Shown here piece by piece: positions 9,265 through 17,330 of a stretch of 64,000 bases of DNA (positions are counted from its first letter, which is position 1; the number at the start of each line of letters is the position of its first letter). The notes under the pieces are model-generated. The model saw nothing but the letters and a program-made list of their open reading frames with translations. It had not been told where the DNA came from and searched no databases. The DNA is from Saccharospirillum alexandrii_A (lineage in GTDB: Bacteria > Pseudomonadota > Gammaproteobacteria > Pseudomonadales > Natronospirillaceae), in assembly GCF_043641555.1 (NCBI RefSeq), contig NZ_JBHZRJ010000001.1:806001-870000 (forward strand), written 5' to 3'. The position numbers were made by a program, and so were the translations under genes.

Positions 9265-9304
9265 GGACCCATCATTAGAGTTAGTACTGACGATGCGTGT
9301 CCAG
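9265..9304. repeat. Short palindromic repeat in the 9017-9599 spacer
   Basis: Left end ggacccatc and right end gatgcgtgtccag pair imperfectly. The ends resemble 25152..25198. The rest of the 580-bp spacer 9017-9599 holds a small perfect hairpin (agtgtc aattc gacact, about 9215) and no credible gene. Confidence 0.35.
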
Positions 9305-9599
9305 CTAGCCCATACTGGGATCAGCTATCAAACTATCAGGCCCGGCAATAAAGGGATAGGGGTTCTTACAGGCCCTCTTTAGTGTTAACGAAGTAACAAT
9401 CAGTATCATTAAAGTGCATCGATACGTTAGTTTTTGTGATGGGGTTCTAGGTTATTGGTTTTCTCCTGTGATAATTGTGGGCCTGTTTATTGGTTTAGAT
9501 TTGATTGGCCTTTCAGGAATGAGATAAGAGGGGCTCTTTAACGCGAGAATGTATGGGTGTTCGCTTTGCAGGCTACCGCTTTCTCGACAGAGGTGGAAA

Positions 9600-9794
9600 A
9601 TGAGATTTTTCATGAAATCTGAGTCGATTGTTAAGCGTAGCAGGGAGCTAAAGAATCTGAGCCTTGCAATTTTAATCAGCATGCTTTTGGTAAGCTGCGG
9701 TAGTGAGGGAGACGAAAACAATATCAGCTCGCAAACAGATGGAGAAGCCGCTGTTTGGGGTGAAAGCAATTGGGGAGAAACCCGGTGGCAGTAG
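9600..9794 (+). CDS. Small predicted lipoprotein (64 aa)
   Basis: The start at 9600 has GAGGTGG just upstream. The sequence has a basic N-terminus, a hydrophobic stretch and a lipobox (LLVSC), then a short acidic tail rich in Gly, Glu and Trp (WGESNWGE). No family recognised. It lies 36 bp before the next gene on the same strand, so the two are probably co-transcribed. Confidence 0.6.
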   Translation: MRFFMKSESIVKRSRELKNLSLAILISMLLVSCGSEGDENNISSQTDGEAAVWGESNWGETRWQ

Positions 9795-9830
9795 CCATCG
9801 CAGCGAATGTTCAGCATTCAAGGAGTTCTT

Positions 9831-10592
9831 ATGCCTATACGTATTCTAGTGTTGTTTTCCGCCTTTCTTACTACGGCCAGTTTTGCAACCGACCTGACGA
9901 TTCCACATGAGTTTGTCAGTGGTGAATCTGCACTTGCGTCAGAAGTGAATGAAAACTTTTCGGCCACAGCCTCGGCAGTCAGTGATAACGATGCGCGCCT
10001 TGATTCATTGGAAGCCGCAGTTACTGCATTGACGACACGCGTCGATAATATCGGGCCCAGTGTTGTTGGGTACTCAAAACATTTTGCAACGGATCTAATA
10101 TTCCTTAGAGATGACGGTGTGTTTGTTATTCCCTATACCGGTGAGCCCGGGCAACAGAGCGTACCGACCCCAGGTGATGCGGTAGTACAAGATGTCAATT
10201 ACGAGTTTGCTGCCATCCCGGGTCTGGACACCGTGTCGTTCGAAGTCTCAAACGATAATTCCTTAATTATTTTCCAAGCCAATGGCCGCGCTTATAATTC
10301 TCAGTTTTCTGCAAGAACTAGCGTGGAGGTCGCTCTGTATATTAACGGCCTAAAGCCAGAGACCGGAGCCAGTCAGCGGCTGTCTATTATCGGAGACGAC
10401 ACGCTTTCAGGAGATGGTCATGATTGGAATATATTTTATACAACAGAATTAGACGCAGGTACGCACAACTTTTCCGTCATGGTAAAGGCGTTTAATCAGA
10501 ATGAAGCAGACGTAGGTATTGACGGACGGTCGACTGAAGGGTTTGAAGGCAGAGTGAAAGTCGACATTATTGAACTCAAATTGCCAGACTAA
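9831..10592 (+). CDS. Secreted protein with N-terminal coiled-coil segment, unknown function
   Basis: A 253-residue protein. The start at 9831 follows AAGGAG at good spacing, and a signal peptide ending in SFA follows. Residues ~25-75 resemble the start of many exported or tail-fibre-like proteins, where an 'EVNENF' motif is followed by a heptad-like helix (SDNDARLDSLEAAVTALTTRV). The C-terminal ~150 residues look like a beta-sandwich in the C1q/TNF-like style, with late GTHNFSVMVKAF. That fold suggestion is only an inference from the strand pattern. It is probably co-expressed with the small lipoprotein upstream. Confidence 0.6.
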   Translation: MPIRILVLFSAFLTTASFATDLTIPHEFVSGESALASEVNENFSATASAVSDNDARLDSLEAAVTALTTRVDNIGPSVVGYSKHFATDLIFLRDDGVFVIPYTGEPGQQSVPTPGDAVVQDVNYEFAAIPGLDTVSFEVSNDNSLIIFQANGRAYNSQFSARTSVEVALYINGLKPETGASQRLSIIGDDTLSGDGHDWNIFYTTELDAGTHNFSVMVKAFNQNEADVGIDGRSTEGFEGRVKVDIIELKLPD

Positions 10593-10599
10593 AGGGAGG

Positions 10600-10641
10600 C
10601 AAGCAGGACACTCAAGTTAGTGAACTTGGGTGTCCTGCTTG
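10600..10641 (+). terminator. Long hairpin after the secreted-protein gene
   Basis: A 19-bp stem with one G:T pair (caagcaggacactcaagtt / aacttgggtgtcctgcttg) and a 4-base loop begins 8 bp after the stop at 10592. There is no T-tract, so it may be an mRNA-stabilising or bidirectional stem. It also contains ggacac...gggtgtcc, the end motif of the palindromic repeats in this window. Confidence 0.5.
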
Positions 10642-10673
10642 GGAAGGCTCTTAGCAGACAATGAACTCTCGCC

Positions 10674-11618
10674 TCAGTTCTCTCTCACGGTGATGTTTGC
10701 GATGGCATCCGCGCTACCTTGGAGCGCGGTCTGGCTCTGTATCCAGGCATCTTGCTCAATGGCGAATATGCGCCTTAGCCAGGCCAGTGTTAAACGCCGC
10801 GTCGCCTCCAGTGCGTCGGGGTCTTCTACCTCGGTCTCTTTCGCGTCGAACCCTGCGATTCCGCCCAGCCCATGGCCAACGCCATTAATCGTCAGCAGGG
10901 CGTCGGCCCCCGGTGCGTCGTGGAAGACATCCGCGTGCCACTCTGGACCGCGTGGCGTGAAATGAGGGTCATCTTCGGCGCCGCAGACTACAAGGGTCGG
11001 CAATTCGATGGCGCTGAAATCTACGTCGAAGAAGGGAAAACGCTGAGCATGCTCGGGCTTCAGGTTGTCGCCGCCGCGCCCCGGGGTCGCCAACAGGATG
11101 CCAGCGCAAATGCGCGGATCAGAGAAATCCTCACCCAGCAAACGCCCGCCAAGCAGCAGGCTGCAGGTATGGCCGCCGAAGGAGTGGCCAGCCACGGCGA
11201 TCCGGTCGTGGTCCAGCCGTCCTGCGATGGCTGAGGCCTGATGCTCAATGTCGTTCAGTTGGTCGAGGATGGCGCGCATCTCTTCCACCCGCTCGCGCCA
11301 GAAAAAGGGGCCTTCAGGTAGGTCGGGGTCAAGTCCGCCGCTTCGTGAGCTGGCATGCGTCGGCTGAATAACGGCGATGCCCCGTTCGGCCCAGAACTGG
11401 GCGAGCGGGGCGTAGCCGTCTTTCGAGGGAATATAGTTCGATGGGCCAAAGCCGTGCGACAGGATCACGATCGGCAGGGCGTCCCCGGTTGTCGGTGCGG
11501 TAAGGCGCAGCTCCAGCGGTTGGCGGCCTGGCATTTTCAGGCGGATTGGCGTGTAGGCCACGGTCAGGGAGGGGTCCAGCGTCGGTAACTTTTTGGATAG
11601 ATTGATCAGTCGGTTCAT
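10674..11618 (-). CDS. Alpha/beta hydrolase (chlorophyllase/PAF-acetylhydrolase-like)
   Basis: A 314-residue protein with the alpha/beta-hydrolase layout. An oxyanion segment is VILSHGFG, the nucleophile elbow is GHSFGG (about residue 145), an acid residue lies in the VVCGAEDDPHF stretch, and the histidine is in INGVGHGLGG. This looks like the dienelactone/chlorophyllase-type branch of serine hydrolases; the substrate cannot be read. It has no signal peptide and should be cytoplasmic. It lies 54 bp after the SDR gene on the same strand, and the pair is divergent from an AraC regulator. GC content is clearly higher than in the flanking genes. Confidence 0.85.
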   Translation of the reverse strand: MNRLINLSKKLPTLDPSLTVAYTPIRLKMPGRQPLELRLTAPTTGDALPIVILSHGFGPSNYIPSKDGYAPLAQFWAERGIAVIQPTHASSRSGGLDPDLPEGPFFWRERVEEMRAILDQLNDIEHQASAIAGRLDHDRIAVAGHSFGGHTCSLLLGGRLLGEDFSDPRICAGILLATPGRGGDNLKPEHAQRFPFFDVDFSAIELPTLVVCGAEDDPHFTPRGPEWHADVFHDAPGADALLTINGVGHGLGGIAGFDAKETEVEDPDALEATRRLTLAWLRRIFAIEQDAWIQSQTALQGSADAIANITVREN

Positions 11619-11672
11619 CTATTAGTCTCGTTTTACATAGGAAGGCGCGGCAGCTCTGCCGCACCCGGTTCG

Positions 11673-12431
11673 TTAGGCTGCGGAGATGCCTTCTTCGTGG
11701 AACCAGGTTTCGGCGTCGGCTCCGGCGGGCAGCTTCATCGGAGCGGTTTCATCGGTGACGGCGCGCCAGACGGCCATTGCGACATCGTGGGCCTGTGTCT
11801 TTTCGGTGGCGGACTGCAGACTCTGGAAATACGCCTGCACGAACTGGCCATAGGCTTCAGGCACGTCCATACCCATCCGCGCCACGGCATTGCGGCCGAA
11901 GGAGGTCTCGGGCGCGCTGCCGGGCAGAACCAGCCGGGTGCGAATACCGAATTCCGCGGCCTCCAGCGCGAAGCTCTCGGTGAAGGCATTTACCGCCGCC
12001 TTGCTAGCGCTGTAGATCGACAGGGCGGGCAGCGGGCGCAGGGTCACGCTGGAACTGATGTTGACGATCACGCCACGTCTGCGGCTGCGCATTTCTGGCA
12101 TCACGGCGCGGGTCATGGCCATGGTTCCCAGCACGTTGGTCTCGAAGAGTTCGCGGGCGCGGGCAATGTCTGCACCTTCAAGCACGTTGAGCATGCCAAC
12201 GCCGGCGTTGTTAACCAGGGCGTCGAGCGGGCCCGCTTCCGCAATGGCAGCGGCGATGCTGTCCGGGTCGGTGACGTCGAGAGGGAGCAGGCGCAGGTTG
12301 TCCGAAACGGGCAGGCCCTCGGGGGAAGGATGACGCATCGTGGCGATGACCTCCCATCCCTGAACGAGGAATTGCGTGGCGATGGCCTGGCCGAAGCCCG
12401 AAGAGGTACCGGTGATGAGTATACGGGGCAT
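11673..12431 (-). CDS. Short-chain dehydrogenase/reductase (SDR)
   Basis: A 252-residue classical SDR. The Rossmann motif is TGTSSGFG near the N-terminus, NNAG is at about residue 80, the catalytic Ser is in NISSS, and the Tyr-Lys pair is YSASK. The start at 12431 is set by AAGGAG upstream, and a longer frame upstream is not needed. The substrate is unknown. With the hydrolase it forms a two-gene unit likely controlled by the divergent AraC protein. Confidence 0.9.
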   Translation of the reverse strand: MPRILITGTSSGFGQAIATQFLVQGWEVIATMRHPSPEGLPVSDNLRLLPLDVTDPDSIAAAIAEAGPLDALVNNAGVGMLNVLEGADIARARELFETNVLGTMAMTRAVMPEMRSRRRGVIVNISSSVTLRPLPALSIYSASKAAVNAFTESFALEAAEFGIRTRLVLPGSAPETSFGRNAVARMGMDVPEAYGQFVQAYFQSLQSATEKTQAHDVAMAVWRAVTDETAPMKLPAGADAETWFHEEGISAA

Positions 12432-12528
12432 ATCTGGTCTCCTTGTTTGATGAGCTGGGGAGAATAGACAGTCAATTCCGTTCATGCTATATACGAATAT
12501 CCATAATAATTCATCATGAGTCCAAAAA
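12432..12528. promoter_or_regulatory. Divergent promoter region between SDR and AraC genes
   Basis: This 97-bp AT-rich gap is much lower in GC than the genes on both sides. It contains atgctatatacgaatatcca-like AT-rich stretches suited to two back-to-back promoters. No specific operator could be defined. Confidence 0.4.
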
Positions 12529-13440
12529 GTGCTTGATGGTATCGATGACCCCTTATCCAGCGTTGTCACGTTGCTTAAACCGGCGGTGTCTATCTCGAAG
12601 ATGGTCGAGGCGGGTGGCCAATGGCAGGTTGAGCGGCATGATATGGCCAGTCCCTTCTATTGCGCGATCGTCGAGGGGTTCTGCCGGGTTGAGGTTACCG
12701 GCCGCAAGCCGGTTACGCTGGCGGCCGGAGACTTCATTCTGATCCCCGATCTGCATAGCTTTGTTATGACCAGCGAGGTGCCACCGAAGCCGAAGGGGCC
12801 GGGCCAGCCGCTTGAAATCGGCCCCGGGCGGGTTCGCCTTGGCCCGGCGGACGCCCCCGTGAACATGCGCGCGCTGGTTGGGCATTGCCGCTTTGAAACG
12901 CCCGCAAGGGATTTGCTGGTGTCACTGCTGCCCGAGATGATCCATGTCTCCGGACATAACCGTCTGATGGCGCTGGTGCCAGCGATTCACGAGGAGACCC
13001 GCGCCGACCGGCCGGGGCGTGCGCTGATCCTCGAGCGGCTGCTGGAAGTGCTGCTTATCGAGGCTCTCCGCTCGGGGCCTGCCGTGGACATGCCGCCGGG
13101 GCTGCTGCGCGGGCTGTCCCATCCGCAACTGGCCGCCGCCTTGCGGCGCATCCACTCGGATGCGGGTGGCGAGATTTCCGTCACCCGGCTGGCGAAGGAC
13201 GCGGGTATGTCCCGTTCCGGCTTCTTCGAGAAGTTCCGAAAGGAAATCGGACGCGCGCCGATGGAATACGTGACGGACTGGCGCATGGCCATCGCCAAAA
13301 CCCTACTGCGGCAGGGCAGACTGTCCAACACGGAGATCGCCCAGCGGGTCGGTTACGGATCTGCCAGCGCCTTCGGAATGGCATTTGTGCGGTACCAGGG
13401 CCTTTCTCCTGGTGTGTTTGCAGGCAAGAGAGGAGGTTAG
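12529..13440 (+). CDS. AraC-family regulator with cupin sensor domain
   Basis: A 303-residue protein with a GTG start at 12529 (an in-frame stop lies just before it). Residues ~10-190 form the cupin-type ligand-binding domain of the AraC 'cupin_6' branch (VTLAAGDFILIPDLHSF). The C-terminal ~100 residues hold two helix-turn-helix motifs (VTRLAKDAGMSRSGFFEKF and NTEIAQRVGYGSASAFGMAF). It is divergent from the SDR-hydrolase pair and probably controls it. Codon use and GC match that pair, not the genes outside, which suggests joint transfer. Confidence 0.9.
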   Translation: MLDGIDDPLSSVVTLLKPAVSISKMVEAGGQWQVERHDMASPFYCAIVEGFCRVEVTGRKPVTLAAGDFILIPDLHSFVMTSEVPPKPKGPGQPLEIGPGRVRLGPADAPVNMRALVGHCRFETPARDLLVSLLPEMIHVSGHNRLMALVPAIHEETRADRPGRALILERLLEVLLIEALRSGPAVDMPPGLLRGLSHPQLAAALRRIHSDAGGEISVTRLAKDAGMSRSGFFEKFRKEIGRAPMEYVTDWRMAIAKTLLRQGRLSNTEIAQRVGYGSASAFGMAFVRYQGLSPGVFAGKRGG

Positions 13441-13554
13441 GAAGAGAGCTTCAACGGGGGGAGCGGACTTCAATCGGCAACCTGCTTGGCAGGCACTGGG
13501 GGGTAGGGGCGCTTCCAGCGTGATCTGGCTTTTCCTTAAACGTGACCTGGTAGG

Positions 13555-13640
13555 TAACCCTGACCGCCCGTTTTTACAGTGTCGTATCAAGCACTGTATG
13601 TCTTCCTACTGCTCGGGTCTTCAAACGGGCGTCAGGGTTA
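13555..13640. mobile_element. 86-bp MITE-like palindromic element
   Basis: Terminal inverted repeats are TAACCCTGACCGCCCGTTT on the left and AAACGGGCGTCAGGGTTA on the right. They are identical apart from one extra C in the left arm. An inner pair is acagtg / cactgt. Both ends carry TA, as expected for a TA-target MITE. It lies 6 bp from the end of the propeller lipoprotein gene and just past the GC-rich AraC unit. It could also serve as a terminator stem. No transposase is linked. Confidence 0.5.
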
Positions 13641-13646
13641 TGTCGG

Positions 13647-16166
13647 TCAGATTTGCGGCCTGACCCAGTAGTTGACGACTTCGAACATCTGATCACTGGA
13701 TGGTGCGTCGTATATGTAGCTGAACAGTCCAAACCGGTAAGCATTTTCAGAGAATGAAGAAGCGGGAATCTGAGCTACGCTGCCTTCATAGCTGGATTCC
13801 TCTCCCTGGCCATAACTGATGGTCTTGTCGGTTCCACCTCCGATACTGACACCAACGACAACGACCCCCACTGTGGCGCGCATTTCAACCGTGGTATCAA
13901 TGCTGTAAGTCTTACCATTTGTTACTTCTTCGTAAACGCTGACTTCGGCAGTAACGAAGCCGGTCCCCTGACCGACGTCGACTTCATTCGAGGCTATGCC
14001 ATCGTACTGGTTGAGCAAGCCATCTCGCTCCGCCGTGCCCGGGTAGCTGAATGGATCGCCAGCGGTATGACTGAACACGGCCTCATCGATTTTGAAACCA
14101 CCCTCGTCCAAGTTGTTATTGTAGAACTCACGATCCGTCATAATGGTAATGGGTTCCCGGGTTAATCGAACCTGTATTTCGCTGCCTATGAGCTCAGGAT
14201 CCCAGTGTGATGTCACAATGTAGGTGTATACATCCATCGGCACGGTAAAGAAGATCACCGAGTCTTCTGCCGGGCCGGTCGTGTGTACCACTCGTTTGGT
14301 TACTGTATAGGTATTGTCGGTAAAAGAGCGTAGCCCGGTCTCAACAGTTGCCACCAATTCAAAACCGGAAACCTTAACGCCAAAGGCGGAGAACTCTGTC
14401 TCAAAACCGACACTGGCACTGGCCGAAACACTCCAGGCATTTTCTTTGGAAACCGACGAGCTCGAGGCTTTGCCAAAGGCAGTACGGCAATCTTCCAGGG
14501 TTTGGCCAAAGTCAGCGCTGCAGGGTGCCGCTGCGAGCGCTGCAATGACCAGAGGTTCGGTAAAGACCAGTTTGTGGGTACCCTCCTTGAACCTCACCTT
14601 GATGCTGTCATTATCTACGTTGGCGGGCATCAGTTGCGGTCGGTCATCGAAATCATCAACTGGAATGGTATGGAGTTCACCCCAGGTGCCAGACTCATTC
14701 AATCCCCAAATGCGTATCGCAGACGGAAAAATGCTGTCACTGGCATAGGCAATGTTTTGTCGATTATCGGAAGTAAGGTCGGTAGCAACCATAGACGATG
14801 AGCGCCAGCTGAAGGTGCCACTGCTGCTGCTTGAACTGGCCCAGAACAACTCGCTTTTATTCAGGGTTTCGCGAACCGTGAGAGCCGTAAGGCTGCCACT
14901 GTCGACCAGGTTGTTATAAATAAGCTCATTGGCCTGAATTTCGGGTATGTTGTTTCCGTCTATATCGACCGTATTCACATGCATGAAGGTTAGTTTTCGG
15001 CTTGAACCGCTCTCACAAGCGCCACTGACTGCCTGATACTCTTCTGCGTGGGCTCTCAAGGTGGCGAAACTCCGTGGGGCATCGTCCAATACCTTAAGGG
15101 CATATTCCGCGTCTATGTCACACTCGTTACCAATGTCGGTCAGGCCGCCAATAATGAATTCGTCGACGCCATCGCCGTCAACGTCACCGATGGCAATGTC
15201 GGCACCTTTCAGATTTCTGGCACCGTCGGATAAAGATACAGTGCCCATCCCTTCATCCAGCAAATCAAAGCTGGTACTCGCATCGTCATAGAGGTAATAG
15301 CGACTGACACCGTTGTTATTGTTAAATGAATAGTTGTCTTGGTATTCATTGATAACAACGCCCAACTCATGCTCCCGGTCGTAATCCAGGTTGCCGATAG
15401 CGAAGGCGATGGTAACCGTGTCGTAGGTTGTGCTGGAGTAACTGATGGGGCTTCCCGCTGAACTTAACGTACCTTCGTCGTTGGTCATGGTCACAAAGCT
15501 GGCCGAGCCGTTAAACATCATACCAATAACGGGTTCGTGCAGGCCATCGCCGTTAAAGTCACCTGCGCCGATCATAAGATCACTCGGCTGAAGGTTAGAA
15601 ACAATTTTTGGTGTTGAGATGGCGTAGCTATTCTCTGAGTGGCCAATGGTAACCAGCATGACCGAAACATCCGTTCGGCTCGTGTCTTTGTAGACAACAA
15701 TCAATTCGTCCATGCCATCGCCTGTGACGTCCGCCGCCACAGATGCTTGTATATAGTCGTTACCGGTCCATGGGGTGTCTGCAGGGTCTGGGCTGAACAG
15801 GTTGCTGTTGGTGAAGCTCATTGGCCCGGGGACTATTTCAGTGAGATCAATGGGGTTCTCATCTGAGTTTGAAAGCGTCATGTTCAGCGAATACAGCTCA
15901 TCAAACTTTTCGATGGCCCTGCTGGCACCCAATGGTGCATACGATTCAGGCAGAGGTTCATTGTTATTTTCCGAAATTGCCACCTCGCGGGCTGTTACGG
16001 TAGTGTCTACACCCAGTGCTTGTAGCGTGCAGTCAACAACATCTGAGGCATTATCGCAGTTTTGGCCACTGTTGCCGTTTGCGTCATCATTGTCGTTGCC
16101 AGAGCTTTCGCAACCACTGATAACAAAGGCGCCAATAACAAACATCGAGCACATCCTGAGCTTCAT
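13647..16166 (-). CDS. FG-GAP/VCBS beta-propeller lipoprotein with novel C-terminal domain
   Basis: An 839-residue predicted lipoprotein: the signal peptide ends ISGCES. After an acidic linker, residues ~110-480 carry propeller-type repeats with Ca-binding-like loops (DVTGDGMDELIVV, DFNGDGLHEPVIG, DVDGDGVDEFIIG). Residues ~550-839 form a second region with long amphipathic Ser/Thr-rich beta stretches (SVSASASVGFETEFSAF) and a late block, GKTYSIDTTVEMRATVG. This resembles the strand style of pore-forming or aerolysin-like proteins, but I cannot name a family. Single gene with AAAGGGAG before the ATG. Confidence 0.75.
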   Translation of the reverse strand: MKLRMCSMFVIGAFVISGCESSGNDNDDANGNSGQNCDNASDVVDCTLQALGVDTTVTAREVAISENNNEPLPESYAPLGASRAIEKFDELYSLNMTLSNSDENPIDLTEIVPGPMSFTNSNLFSPDPADTPWTGNDYIQASVAADVTGDGMDELIVVYKDTSRTDVSVMLVTIGHSENSYAISTPKIVSNLQPSDLMIGAGDFNGDGLHEPVIGMMFNGSASFVTMTNDEGTLSSAGSPISYSSTTYDTVTIAFAIGNLDYDREHELGVVINEYQDNYSFNNNNGVSRYYLYDDASTSFDLLDEGMGTVSLSDGARNLKGADIAIGDVDGDGVDEFIIGGLTDIGNECDIDAEYALKVLDDAPRSFATLRAHAEEYQAVSGACESGSSRKLTFMHVNTVDIDGNNIPEIQANELIYNNLVDSGSLTALTVRETLNKSELFWASSSSSSGTFSWRSSSMVATDLTSDNRQNIAYASDSIFPSAIRIWGLNESGTWGELHTIPVDDFDDRPQLMPANVDNDSIKVRFKEGTHKLVFTEPLVIAALAAAPCSADFGQTLEDCRTAFGKASSSSVSKENAWSVSASASVGFETEFSAFGVKVSGFELVATVETGLRSFTDNTYTVTKRVVHTTGPAEDSVIFFTVPMDVYTYIVTSHWDPELIGSEIQVRLTREPITIMTDREFYNNNLDEGGFKIDEAVFSHTAGDPFSYPGTAERDGLLNQYDGIASNEVDVGQGTGFVTAEVSVYEEVTNGKTYSIDTTVEMRATVGVVVVGVSIGGGTDKTISYGQGEESSYEGSVAQIPASSFSENAYRFGLFSYIYDAPSSDQMFEVVNYWVRPQI

Positions 16167-16313
16167 ATTTGAACTCCCTTTGTTGCGAGCTTGTATCTGC
16201 AGAAGTGGCGTTACTGCACGCTTAATGCCAGGAACTCTAATTCATTGAATTTAATTGTTTTTATTTTTAGTCTTGCAATTGGTTGTAAGAATTTCCGACA
16301 CCTGGCCTGTTGA

Positions 16314-16616
16314 ATCGTTGCTTTTCGGGTTGTTGGTGCCGCCTGGGATCTGCAGGGTGACGGCATTGTATCGGTTGCTGTGAATGGCGTAGACGTGACC
16401 ACGGATGACGGCTTTGCTACCTGGCAGGTTACACTTACGTTGCAGCCGGGCGAGAATCAGCTCGTCGTTCGAACCCGGGATGCCGCAGGCCATACCAACG
16501 CACAGGCTGACATGACCACGGTTCAGGTAATACCCGTGCCTCTCTCTCAACCCGCCGAGGACGGTATATTGATTGATGATGCAAACTTTCGGGCGCTGGT
16601 GCCGATTGCAATGTAG
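16314..16616 (+). pseudogene. Fragment of a large Ig-like-repeat secreted protein
   Basis: The open frame from just after a stop at 16311 to the stop at 16616 reads as one Ig-like/bacterial surface repeat: GIVSVAVNGVDVTT, then a central WQVTLTLQPGENQLVVRT, then RDAAGHT. It has no start codon in context, no signal peptide and no preceding domain, and it ends abruptly. The unit normally occurs in tandem in proteins of many hundreds of residues. I infer a remnant truncated on both sides. The spacer to the left (16167-16313) shows nothing else. Confidence 0.6.
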
Positions 16617-16621
16617 TTAAC

Positions 16622-16646
16622 AAAAATCCGTCGTCAGCGACGGTAT
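16622..16646 (-). terminator. Rho-independent terminator of the 16650 barrel gene
   Basis: On the minus strand CCGTCG ctga CGACGG is followed by ATTTTTGTT. It starts a few bases after the stop at 16650. Confidence 0.8.
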
Positions 16647-16649
16647 AAC

Positions 16650-17198
16650 CTAGAACCGCGCGCTGAGTTTTAATCCGCCGGCCACATAGGTCTCGGGCGG
16701 TGTGTCGAGTTTGCCATAGGGATTGCCACGCCATTGCCATTCGGCTTCCAGCGAGTAACGTTTAAAATGGTACCCGCCACCGATAGAAATATGATAAGCG
16801 ACAGCCTCCAGTTCTGGCTGGTAATTCCGCAAGCGTGTTTCCTGGAATTGTCCCATTCCGGCGAACGCCGTCCAGCCCTGGCTATCGAGATTCATTCCGG
16901 CATGAATGTCCAATGCGAACCCGTCTACCCGTATGGATGGATCGTCGCGACCCACGGTCTGATAAACGCTTCCACCAATTCGGAAATACTGATGGGCTGC
17001 GGACAGGTGCACACTGGGGCCGATGAACAGCTGGTGCGACTCGGGATCTGCATAGGACAACGCCAACGCCTGTGTTCCCACACCAACACTCAAGTTCCGA
17101 TCGTCCGCCGTTGTTGCTAGGGACAGCGAGCAGAGGCACAGTGCGATCATGCCTACGCGAATGCCATTTAGCCTGAACGATCTACCGTCGCGATTCAT
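16650..17198 (-). CDS. Predicted outer-membrane protein (YfaZ-like barrel)
   Basis: A 182-residue protein. The start at 17198 follows AAGGAG and leads into a signal peptide (CLCSLSLATTADD). The mature chain has alternating strands, many Tyr/Gly, and ends in LKLSARF with a terminal Phe, as outer-membrane barrels do. Similarity to YfaZ-type barrels is only by overall look. It has its own terminator. The subtilisin gene upstream is on the same strand but 130 bp away. Confidence 0.6.
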   Translation of the reverse strand: MNRDGRSFRLNGIRVGMIALCLCSLSLATTADDRNLSVGVGTQALALSYADPESHQLFIGPSVHLSAAHQYFRIGGSVYQTVGRDDPSIRVDGFALDIHAGMNLDSQGWTAFAGMGQFQETRLRNYQPELEAVAYHISIGGGYHFKRYSLEAEWQWRGNPYGKLDTPPETYVAGGLKLSARF

Positions 17199-17330
17199 TA
17201 TAAAGCCGCTCCTTATTTGCATTGAAAACCCGGAACCAAAAAAGGCTGCAACAACCTGGTTAGTCGATGCAGCCAATAGAGCCAAAGGGTGAGGTGAGCC
17301 TACCCTTTGGCTGCTCAGGGGGTTCCGACG

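Noticed and set aside
11697..12467. A 256-codon open frame opposite the SDR gene
   Set aside because: Long antisense frames are expected in GC-rich genes. The SDR motifs on the other strand are clear.
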